From assembly GCA_900770025.1 (NCBI GenBank), contig CAAGIW010000031.1, forward strand, positions 1 through 32,964: a DNA stretch of 32,964 nt, read 5' to 3'. The translations under genes and the position numbers were made by a program. Source of the DNA: an uncultured Prevotella sp. (GTDB lineage Bacteria > Bacteroidota > Bacteroidia > Bacteroidales > Bacteroidaceae). The notes beneath the pieces are model-generated. The model saw only the letters and a program-made list of their open reading frames with translations, did not search any database and was not told the DNA's origin. Each line of letters starts with the position of its first letter. The first letter of the stretch is position 1. Below are positions 1-6,640 of this stretch, piece after piece.

Positions 1-34
1 ACTAAGATAGGTGAAAAATCCGACATGACAAAAT

Positions 35-59
35 CCTGAGCAACTTTTTGTTGCTCAGG
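35..59. terminator. Perfect 10-bp stem hairpin, likely terminator of the leftward remnant genes
   Basis: CCTGAGCAAC, five T, then GTTGCTCAGG form a perfect inverted repeat with a 5-base loop. Read on the minus strand it lies about 65 bases after the stop of the relaxase remnant and is followed by ATTTTG, so it could end leftward transcription. On the plus strand the T-run is in the loop rather than after the stem, so a rightward role is less likely. Confidence 0.6.
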
Positions 60-124
60 TACTTAAAAAGTTATATTTATAATAGTATTGCGGAATTAAG
101 GTTATTTAAATTGTTCTCACAATC

Positions 125-477
125 TCACTCTACCCCTTTTGTTTTTAGCTTTCTTTTTTCTACGAAGTATCTCCGCCATGGGGTATTAGCCTGTCCCAAT
201 CCATTGCCGTTTGCCGCTGATGCCAGTTCCATGTATTCCTCGCGTCTGTTGCGCTGCAATGCCGCGTCAATCTTGGAATAGCTGAAACGCCTGTCCACCT
301 TGGAGCCGTTGAAATGGTAGCCGTTCTTGGTGAAGACCACGCCCTGTATTTCGTCCAGTCCGGCTCTTTCAGCCGCTCACGCTTGACGTTATCCTTGCCG
401 TTTGCCATATGAAGCCCGTACCTCTGCGTAAGTTCTTCAGCTACATGTAGTTCGCCTATATCGAACTGTTCTGCAAT
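125..477 (-). pseudogene. Relaxase / mobilization nuclease, C-terminal remnant with internal deletion
   Basis: Two reading frames on the minus strand together resemble the C-terminal end of Bacteroides-type relaxases (MobB/BmgA-like DNA nickases of mobilizable and conjugative elements). The upstream piece (about 477-345) reads IAEQFDIGELHVAEELTQRY, then GLHMANGKDNVKRERLKEPD. The downstream piece (about 360-125) reads DEIQGVVFTKNGYHFNGSKV, then DRRFSYSKIDAALQRN, and ends in a basic tail. As I recall the family, some 45 residues normally separate these motifs; here they are missing and the frame changes at 345-357. The N-terminal relaxase domain with its catalytic Tyr/His motifs is absent, so this cannot encode a working nickase. 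The family call rests on memory of related sequences. Confidence 0.62.
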
Positions 478-1010
478 CCTGCTTCCGTTGAAAGATATAC
501 GGCGAACTCCTTGATGAAGTCGGGAGTAAGTTCCAGCATGGACATATCGCTGCGCCTGTAAAACGACTTGATAAAGGCTGCTACATGGTTTCTTGCCCGT
601 ACACGAGTCCGATAGGTTGACAACACCCTGTCTTTTCCTACACGTTTCTTGAACACTTCGTTCTCCTTGTCAAAAGCCTTGAGCAAGGTTTCATACTCGC
701 TGCCTATGCCTTGATAGGCGTTGCGCACCATTTCAGCCGTAACGAACGCCTCGCGGTCGGATATACGCTGGTAGTGCTTGATGATTTGCTCCTTGATGTT
801 GTCAAGGGCGAAGTTGATGTCCCGTGCCTTGCGGCTCTTGCCTTTCGCCTCGTTCCCTTTCACGTCCCAAAGCGTCTTGGGGATGCTCTGCTTGCAGCTG
901 ATCTGCGCCACAGTACCGTTGATTGTCACTCGTCCCATGATTGGGAAAATACCGTCTTACTCCTTGCTGCCGTTCACGTAGAACAGCACTTTGAATGTGC
1001 TTCTTGCCAT
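456..1010 (-). pseudogene. Tyrosine recombinase (Bacteroides conjugative-element integrase), 5' fragment with premature stop
   Basis: On the minus strand the reading starts at 1010 as MARSTFKVLFYVNGSKE, meets an in-frame TAA (957-959), and continues in the same frame as DGIFPIMGRVTINGTVAQIS. It then runs through the SAM-like core-binding domain (FIKSFYRRSDMSMLELTPDF) to TEAGLQNSSI and a stop at 456. This matches the N-terminal arm-binding and core-binding domains of roughly 400-residue integrases of Bacteroides mobile elements. The whole catalytic domain, with the Arg, His-x-x-Arg and Tyr residues, is missing. In the related proteins I recall, a Lys codon stands where the TAA is. The fragment is joined directly to the relaxase remnant, so it is the scar of a lost element. 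A 160-residue product from the internal ATG at 938 is possible but would lack catalysis. Confidence 0.8.
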
Positions 1011-1118
1011 ACTCGTTTTTTGATTGCAAAGTTTATTATCAACGAGTTAGACCTTGATAAGCCAAATGCAGCCAAACGAAGCAAATTTCAGTGCCACGTG
1101 TTAAAAATCACTTTTCAG

Positions 1119-1176
1119 CGGGTAACGATTTGGAGACCGTTATACTTCATAAATCTGCTTTCCTTTGCGTTACCCG
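1119..1176. repeat. 9-bp inverted repeat upstream of the glycosyltransferase promoter
   Basis: CGGGTAACG (1119-1127) is mirrored by CGTTACCCG (1168-1176), separated by 40 bases. It lies in the gap between the integrase fragment (start 1010) and the glycosyltransferase operon. It could be an operator or a leftover of the mobile element's attachment region. A 9-bp match at this spacing could also be chance. Apart from this and the promoter, nothing else is evident in 1011-1323. Confidence 0.3.
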
Positions 1177-1255
1177 ATTTTTCCCCTTGTCATCACTTGG
1201 CTCCGTAAATTCCTTTGTACTAAGCCATTTAACGCCATTTCTCCCTTATTATTCG

Positions 1256-1283
1256 TTTATTCCAGAGTTTTTTTGTATATTTG
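1256..1283 (+). promoter_or_regulatory. Bacteroidales-type promoter for the glycosyltransferase operon
   Basis: TATATTTG at 1276-1283 matches the Bacteroides -7 consensus TAnnTTTG. A TTTA at 1256-1259, about 17 bases upstream, is a plausible weak -33 element. Transcription would start near 1290, giving a leader of about 35 bases before the ATG at 1324. No Shine-Dalgarno sequence is evident there, which is normal in this phylum. Confidence 0.55.
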
Positions 1284-1323
1284 TTGCCAATAAGTTATAA
1301 AACGGACAATACTAACCTTTTCC

Positions 1324-2376
1324 ATGAAAAAATTGTCTATTATCATCCCCATCTACAATGTTGAAAGGTATTTGCCCGAATGTCTTGATTCTGTTATTGG
1401 CCAGACGTATGACCATTCGCAGATAGAGTGTATCCTTGTAAATGACTGTACTCCCGACAACTCGATGGAGATAGTGAGAGAAAAGGTGGAGAGATACCGA
1501 GAAGAAGGTGGCAGTATGACCTTCAAGATTGTTACGCATGATGTGAACAGCGGGCTTTCCGCTGCCCGCAACTCGGGGATGGAGCAGGCCACGGGCGAGT
1601 TTCTGCTGTTTGTGGACTCTGATGATTATCTCTATCCTGAGAGCATCCGCACCTTTATGACGTACCATGAAAAGTTTCCAGATGCCGACCTCCTTATCGG
1701 CAATCACTATGAAGAGGGGCGGCAGGTGAATAGATTCAAGTTCAAAAGTCCGTACAAGGTGGTCAGAGACACCAACCGCCTGTATGTCGGTGACCTGTGC
1801 AAATGGACTGCTTGGAACTATTGCGTGAGGCGCAGTGTGGTGGAAACGCACCGTCTGCGCTTTGAGACGGGGATTTACTTTGAGGATAACGTGTTCAACG
1901 ATTCGCTCATGCCGATAGTGAACTATGCCGTCATCTTCAGCGAAGTGACTTATTTCTACCGGAAGAATGACAATGGCATCATACAGAAGATGAGCAGGGA
2001 GAAAACAGACAAGTGCGTGAACGACTATCTCAAGATTTTCAGTTTCCTGCTCAGCAGGCTCGGTGGCAGATGCTACGTGGGCAAGAGCATGAAGCTGTTT
2101 GTGCTGCTCATGTACTTCTGTGACTATATAAACAGGCATGGAGATATGGTGAAGGATGTGGAGAACAGGAAGAAGGAGTTGGAGAGAAAGAAGAAAGCTC
2201 TGATAAGGGCGAACCTGTCTCATGGCCGTCTGTTCCTGTTTCTGCTGTCGCTCTTGCTGATAAATCCTTTTCACGGGTTGACAAGATTTTATTTCATGCG
2301 CCGCTATTTCGACCGTATCATTGCCCTGTTTTGGCGGCCAGCGTTGGTGATGAACCATATACTACCTTTCAGATGA
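1324..2376 (+). CDS. Glycosyltransferase family 2
   Basis: This 350-residue protein has the GT-A fold signature of GT2 enzymes, which transfer a sugar from a nucleotide-sugar donor onto a growing surface glycan at the cytoplasmic face of the inner membrane. It starts with KKLSIIIPIYNVERYLPECL, has the donor-site VNDCTPDNS near residue 39, and carries the metal-binding D-S-D at 98-100 in FVDSDDYLYPE. An acceptor-side ED pair lies in FEDNVFND. The C-terminal 60 residues are basic and hydrophobic (LFLFLLSLLLINPF) and may bind the membrane. It is the first gene of a three-gene operon, and its TGA overlaps the next ATG by four bases (ATGA at 2373), suggesting translational coupling. The sugar specificity cannot be read from the sequence. 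Confidence 0.92.
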   Translation: MKKLSIIIPIYNVERYLPECLDSVIGQTYDHSQIECILVNDCTPDNSMEIVREKVERYREEGGSMTFKIVTHDVNSGLSAARNSGMEQATGEFLLFVDSDDYLYPESIRTFMTYHEKFPDADLLIGNHYEEGRQVNRFKFKSPYKVVRDTNRLYVGDLCKWTAWNYCVRRSVVETHRLRFETGIYFEDNVFNDSLMPIVNYAVIFSEVTYFYRKNDNGIIQKMSREKTDKCVNDYLKIFSFLLSRLGGRCYVGKSMKLFVLLMYFCDYINRHGDMVKDVENRKKELERKKKALIRANLSHGRLFLFLLSLLLINPFHGLTRFYFMRRYFDRIIALFWRPALVMNHILPFR

Positions 2377-3506
2377 GAATCCTGTTTCTTGTATATCACG
2401 GCTTTGCCGAAGAGAGTGGAATCAGCAAGAAGATACGCTATCAGGTGAAGGGACTTCAGCAGAATGGGCATGAGGTGCATCTCTGCTATTATGACTTCGA
2501 TGGGCGTGGGCACCGCTGCCGCTTTGTGGATGGCCGAGTGATTGCCGATTATGGCACGGGAATGCTTGCTGCGCTGAGGTCGAGATGCTGTCTTGGCAGC
2601 ATCAGCCGCTTCTGTTCGGACAGTGGCATCGATATGGTGTATGCCCGCAGCTTTATGAACGCTACTCCTGTGCTTGTCCGTCTGTTTTCCCAATTGCAGC
2701 GCAGGGGCATCCGATGTGTCACAGAAGTGCCCACCTATCCCTATGATTCAGAGTTCAGGGGCTATCCGCTGAAATACAGGATTCCACTGTATATAGACAA
2801 ACTCTTCAGGCGCTCGCTTGCCGCAAGGATGCAGGCCATAGTGACCTTCTCTGACGAGGAGCGCATCTTTGGCCAGCGCACGATACGCATCAGCAATGGC
2901 ATTGACTTGGACAGCATACCGTTGCACCGGCCCGTTCAGCAGCAAGACATCCATTTGGTGGCGGTGGCCGAGATACACTACTGGCATGGCTTCGATCGCC
3001 TTGTGGCCGGCATGGGCGAGTATTACAGGCAGCAGCCGCACGGGCGCAAGGTGTTTCTGCACGTGGTGGGGTGGGAAGACGACCGCGGCACGGCCACCAA
3101 CGGTTATCCAACCATCAGACAAACCGCTGCAAAATATGGCATAGAGCACTGCATCATCCATCATGGCAAACTGTTTGGCGAGGCGTTGGACGAGGTGTTC
3201 AACCAGTGTGTGTTTGCCATCGGCAGTCTGGGGCGCCACCGGAGCGGCATCAGTTGCATCAAAACCCTGAAGAACCGCGAGTATGCGGCGCGGGGCATTC
3301 CCTTTGTATATTCGGAGTGTGACAGCGACTTTGACGACAAACCCTATGTCATCAAGGCCCCTGCCAACGATTCGCCCATAGATATTCAGAACATCCTCTC
3401 CTTTATCGACGGTTATGAACCGGTGCCTGCCGAGATAAGAAAAACGGTGGAGCACCTGTCTTGGCGCCGCCAGATGGAGCTTGTTATTGCCCAGTGCAAC
3501 CAGTGA
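2373..3506 (+). CDS. Glycosyltransferase, GT4-like (GT-B fold)
   Basis: This 377-residue protein looks like a GT-B glycosyltransferase of capsule or exopolysaccharide clusters. The N-terminal domain opens with MRILFLVYHGFAEESGISKK, the usual donor-independent Rossmann start. The second domain begins around ISNGIDLD and contains a WHGFDRL-like segment. The classic GT4 EX7E motif is not obvious; in its place are GRHRSGISCIKTLKNREYAA and RGIPFVYSE, which I associate with Bacteroidales capsule transferases. The start at 2373 is chosen over the in-frame ATG at 2331 because it overlaps the upstream stop as ATGA and gives the normal N-terminus. It is the second gene of the operon and presumably adds a sugar to the same repeat unit as its neighbours. 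Acceptor and donor are unknown. Confidence 0.85.
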   Translation: MRILFLVYHGFAEESGISKKIRYQVKGLQQNGHEVHLCYYDFDGRGHRCRFVDGRVIADYGTGMLAALRSRCCLGSISRFCSDSGIDMVYARSFMNATPVLVRLFSQLQRRGIRCVTEVPTYPYDSEFRGYPLKYRIPLYIDKLFRRSLAARMQAIVTFSDEERIFGQRTIRISNGIDLDSIPLHRPVQQQDIHLVAVAEIHYWHGFDRLVAGMGEYYRQQPHGRKVFLHVVGWEDDRGTATNGYPTIRQTAAKYGIEHCIIHHGKLFGEALDEVFNQCVFAIGSLGRHRSGISCIKTLKNREYAARGIPFVYSECDSDFDDKPYVIKAPANDSPIDIQNILSFIDGYEPVPAEIRKTVEHLSWRRQMELVIAQCNQ

Positions 3507-3525
3507 AACAAAAGCAAAGCAGCCT

Positions 3526-4503
3526 ATGAATACTCAACCCCTCTTGTCTGTCATCATCCCGCTGTGTAATTGCGGGAGGTTTGTGATACAATGTCTCGAC
3601 AGCATCTATGCCCAGCAGTTGGCCGAGAGCGAGTTTGAAGTGATTGTGGTGGATGACGGAAGTACCGACAACGGTGCCGCATTGGTGGCGCAGTATGCCC
3701 GAGGACACGGCAACCTGCAGTTGCTGAGGCAGGAGAATCAGGGGGTGGCCTGTGCGCGCAACCATGCGCTATGCAAGGCATGTGGCGACTATGTCACCTT
3801 TGTGGATGCCGACGACCTGTTGGTGAGCGGCAGCTTGAAGCCGCTGTTGCAGGTGGCTGTGGAGCATGATGCAGAGGTGGTGAAGGCTGCCCATGTGGAG
3901 ATAGCTGAGGAAACCACGGACCATGACTGCAAGGAGGTGGTGTGCGAAGACTTTGTGCGCAGGATGAGCGGCGGCGATGCCATCGTGCATGTCACTCGGT
4001 TCAAGGAAGGATATTGCTGGGGATATCTCATCAGGCGGAGCCTTGTGGCCGACCACGGCATCGACTTCCCCGAAAAGGTATCGTTCATGGAAGACTGGGC
4101 TTTCGTCACCCAGGTGCTGCTGAAATGCCAGACCTTTGTCCACACCGGCATCCTGTTCTATCTCTATCGCAGAAATGCCGCCTCGTGTGTGGCCAACATG
4201 ACTGTGGAAAAACTGCTGCAGGGATGCAGGGCCGTGGACATAGTGGCCACAACTGCCGCCGATGCCACAGGACAGGTGAGAAAAAAACTGATGGACAATG
4301 TGTGTGTGAACGTCAATATCATGCTGTGGTTCACCATCCACTACACCCGCATCTACCGCCGGCGCAGGGAGATTGTCGGAGCATTGCGCCGACTGTTGGC
4401 CCATGTGGACCGTGGCAGCATTCCGCGTAGCCTTGCCGTGTTCACGCTGTTCCCTGAGTTGTATATGCTTGTAAGGCGACTGCTTGCATCGAGAAAATAC
4501 TGA
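3526..4503 (+). CDS. Glycosyltransferase family 2
   Basis: This 325-residue protein is a second GT2 enzyme of the operon. It has LLSVIIPLCNCGRFVIQCLD at the N-terminus, VDDGSTDNG with the donor-binding Asp pair at 43-44, and the metal-binding D-A-D at 94-96 in VTFVDADDLL. A likely catalytic-side ED pair sits in FMEDWAF. The start at 3526 is preferred over the in-frame ATG at 3481 because it follows the previous stop (3504-3506) by 19 bases and lies just before the conserved first strand. The protein has about the usual length for capsule GT2 enzymes. It differs clearly from the first GT2 in the operon, so it is not a recent duplicate. It ends 11 bases before the convergent GT4 gene. Confidence 0.92.
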   Translation: MNTQPLLSVIIPLCNCGRFVIQCLDSIYAQQLAESEFEVIVVDDGSTDNGAALVAQYARGHGNLQLLRQENQGVACARNHALCKACGDYVTFVDADDLLVSGSLKPLLQVAVEHDAEVVKAAHVEIAEETTDHDCKEVVCEDFVRRMSGGDAIVHVTRFKEGYCWGYLIRRSLVADHGIDFPEKVSFMEDWAFVTQVLLKCQTFVHTGILFYLYRRNAASCVANMTVEKLLQGCRAVDIVATTAADATGQVRKKLMDNVCVNVNIMLWFTIHYTRIYRRRREIVGALRRLLAHVDRGSIPRSLAVFTLFPELYMLVRRLLASRKY

Positions 4504-4529
4504 GCAGGCCTGACTTACGGGTGGCCTGC
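4504..4529. terminator. Hairpin between convergent glycosyltransferase genes
   Basis: GCAGGCC (4504-4510) pairs with GGCCTGC (4523-4529) around a 12-base loop. The stem starts directly after the rightward gene's TGA (4501-4503), and the loop contains the leftward gene's stop. It could act as a compact bidirectional terminator, but there is no T-run on either side, so the role is uncertain. Confidence 0.35.
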
Positions 4530-5669
4530 GATGCTCTCAAACAGTGCAGTCCACTGGGGCATGATGCTCTCGGCGGTATAGTTTTTGGCCTTTGTTCTCG
4601 CGTTGAGGCTCATCTGCTGTCTTTCCTCCTTGTGCGTTATCATCCAATCCATGGCCTCTGCCAGTTTATCAATGTCACCCAGCGGCACGAGAAGACCTTC
4701 TTCGCCAGAGGCAATCAGTTCGGAGGGACCGTTGGGACAGTCGAATGCCACGCAGGGGGTGCCGCAACTCATGGCTTCAATCAGCACCAAACCGAAGCCC
4801 TCGTACCGTGAACTCAGCACGTAGAGTGCGCTGCTTTTGTATTCATCATAGATATGGTTGGTGGGCTTGTGGATGCTGATGCTCTCCTCCAAGCCGCATT
4901 CTCTGATTTGTTTGTTGAGGTTTTCCTCCAGATCACCGTGGCCGAAGATGTCTATGCTCCATGAGGGGTGCTTGTGGGCAATCCGCTTCCATGCCTCAAT
5001 CAGATAGTCGAAACCTTTCTGTGGGGCCAGTCTTCCGGCGCAGACGATTCTGTTGGGTCTGCTGCCGTATGGCGTTATCTCCTCTGGATAACAGGTCACC
5101 ATGTTGGGAATAATCCTGATGTGGGTGCCAATATGCTTCTGCCAGTCCTGCTTGTCTGCCTGGGTCAGTGTGACCAATGCTGCAGCCTTGTTGATTTTGC
5201 TGAAGTGCCAGCGGTCGAACATCCTGCAAAAGAATTTCAGCAGGCGGTTCTTGTGCAGGTTGGTTTCTAAAATCTCTGCCATGTGGATGTGCGACTCCAC
5301 GATGATGCGATAGGGAAGGTCGAGGATGCACTCGCTGATGTAGAAATCCGATGTGGTGCATATCACGATGTCGGGTTTCTCGTTGCTCAGGTAATCTGCC
5401 AACCGTTTTTTCAGTCGTCTTCTCAATACGATGTTTTTGGCAAGGGCGGTCACGGCATTCATGCGATGGAGTTCGCAGAAGCGTGTGTTCAGGTCTGTCA
5501 CCTTGATGCGCTTGTCCAATTCGTAGGATCTGGGGTGGTTGCCCTGCTGAAAAGTCACAAATGAAATGTCGTAGCCGTAGTTCTGCACCAAATAGTTCAT
5601 CTTGTCGCAGAAGATTCTCTCTATACCCCCCTTATAGGCGAGGGCATTGAAGATATATACGATTTTCAT
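4515..5669 (-). CDS. Glycosyltransferase family 4 (GT-B fold)
   Basis: This 384-residue protein has both GT4 domains. The N-terminal acceptor domain starts MKIVYIFNALAYKGGIERIF, with the glycine-rich loop typical of these retaining transferases. The C-terminal donor domain has AGRLAPQKGFDYLIEAWKRI, then IFGHGDLEENL. The EX7E motif is E290 to E298 in SSRYEGFGLVLIEAM, followed by GTPCVAFDCPNGPSELI; these residues bind the nucleotide-sugar and support catalysis. The ATG at 5669 overlaps the stop of the upstream GT14-like gene (5666-5668) in an ATGA arrangement, so the two are translated together. The likely role is adding a hexose or N-acetylhexosamine to a surface polysaccharide or lipopolysaccharide. 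The exact sugar cannot be stated. Confidence 0.93.
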   Translation of the reverse strand: MKIVYIFNALAYKGGIERIFCDKMNYLVQNYGYDISFVTFQQGNHPRSYELDKRIKVTDLNTRFCELHRMNAVTALAKNIVLRRRLKKRLADYLSNEKPDIVICTTSDFYISECILDLPYRIIVESHIHMAEILETNLHKNRLLKFFCRMFDRWHFSKINKAAALVTLTQADKQDWQKHIGTHIRIIPNMVTCYPEEITPYGSRPNRIVCAGRLAPQKGFDYLIEAWKRIAHKHPSWSIDIFGHGDLEENLNKQIRECGLEESISIHKPTNHIYDEYKSSALYVLSSRYEGFGLVLIEAMSCGTPCVAFDCPNGPSELIASGEEGLLVPLGDIDKLAEAMDWMITHKEERQQMSLNARTKAKNYTAESIMPQWTALFESIAGHP

Positions 5670-6610
5670 TTTGTTTCTTGGTGTCGTTGGTTGCTTTTCA
5701 GGAATGATGCAATGTCGCTGATGACCTTGGGATATTTGCTCGAAAACTTCCTTGCAAAGAGATACTCCGACTTGAGCAGTTCGTCGGTATCATCGTCCTG
5801 CCAGTTGTATGGTTCGCCGCGGCGTTGCTGTTCGGCACTTGCACGCTGGAAATCAATGAAGCGCATGCAACTGTGCACTCCGTCGTCGAGGTCGAATATT
5901 TTTTCGCGGAAGTGGGGGTTGGAGATGAGCAGAGAGTGCTTGTACATCTCGTCGGCGCAGGTGGTGTGGGCAAAGCGTTTGTTGATGAAGGGTTCCTGCT
6001 CTATCAGGTAGTCCACCGCTTCTTCCGTCAGCGACACCCAGTTGTGACCTGTTCTGAAGGTCAGTTCATTGCCGCGGTCATAGTGAATCCAGTCTTGCAA
6101 CTTGAGTGCTGCGTGGCGAATCAGTTTGGCCAGGCTCACCTTCCATTGGGGAGCGAAGGGCGTGCGATAGTTCCAGCGCATCAGGAAGTAATATCTTCTG
6201 CGCTTCCTCTCGATGTCTCCTTTGATGAAATCGGTGAGCGTGAAGTAGCCGATGAACTCCTTGCCCTCGTGCCTGTCGAAGAAATCGTGGATATAGTCTT
6301 GGGTCTTGATGGGCAAGTCCACCCCCGACAGCTTGTGATAATACTGGTAGGGGCCATGCTCTCTGGCCGTTTTGAACAGGTGCATCTCGGAATGTACCTG
6401 TCCCACATCTCCCCATCTCACGTCGTAGCGCTTGGGTGTGAAATACAGATGCGAGTGTAGGGGATTGTACAGTTTGGGCAGGTGCTTCACCTTCTTGTCA
6501 ATATGCAGGAAAATATCGTTGCGTTCATCGTCAATGAGCGACAGGAGGGTGTTGAGCAACTCCCATTCGTTGTGTGCCATAATCAGGTAGGCGTGTCTGT
6601 GGTTTTCCAT
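5666..6610 (-). CDS. Core-2/I-branching enzyme-like glycosyltransferase (GT14-like)
   Basis: This 314-residue protein resembles the bacterial Core-2/I-branching family, relatives of GT14 beta-N-acetylglucosaminyl- and xylosyltransferases. Visible family features are RHAYLIMAHNEWELLNTLLS at the N-terminus, IFLHIDKKVK, RWGDVGQVHSEM, and KLSGVDLPIKTQDYIHDFF at about residues 93-111. The acidic THTTCADEMYKHSL-like region (HTTCADEMYKHSLL) may supply the catalytic acid. There is no signal peptide, so it acts in the cytoplasm. The start at 6610 is chosen over an in-frame ATG at 6625 because MENHRHAYLIMAH is the family-like beginning. It lies 30 bases after the ATPase gene and overlaps the following GT4 gene by four bases. 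The product sugar is unknown. Confidence 0.85.
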   Translation of the reverse strand: MENHRHAYLIMAHNEWELLNTLLSLIDDERNDIFLHIDKKVKHLPKLYNPLHSHLYFTPKRYDVRWGDVGQVHSEMHLFKTAREHGPYQYYHKLSGVDLPIKTQDYIHDFFDRHEGKEFIGYFTLTDFIKGDIERKRRRYYFLMRWNYRTPFAPQWKVSLAKLIRHAALKLQDWIHYDRGNELTFRTGHNWVSLTEEAVDYLIEQEPFINKRFAHTTCADEMYKHSLLISNPHFREKIFDLDDGVHSCMRFIDFQRASAEQQRRGEPYNWQDDDTDELLKSEYLFARKFSSKYPKVISDIASFLKSNQRHQETK

Positions 6611-6640
6611 AGCCCTATATAACAATGTGTGTGTAATGCG

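Noticed and set aside
1..1320. Active integrative element
   Set aside because: Both diagnostic genes are truncated and lack catalytic residues; no cargo or second end is visible in the window.
1312..2358. A 348-codon open frame on the minus strand opposite the first GT2 gene
   Set aside because: The plus-strand frame has clear GT2 motifs and the promoter; the opposite frame has no recognisable domain and mirrors the codon pattern of the real gene.
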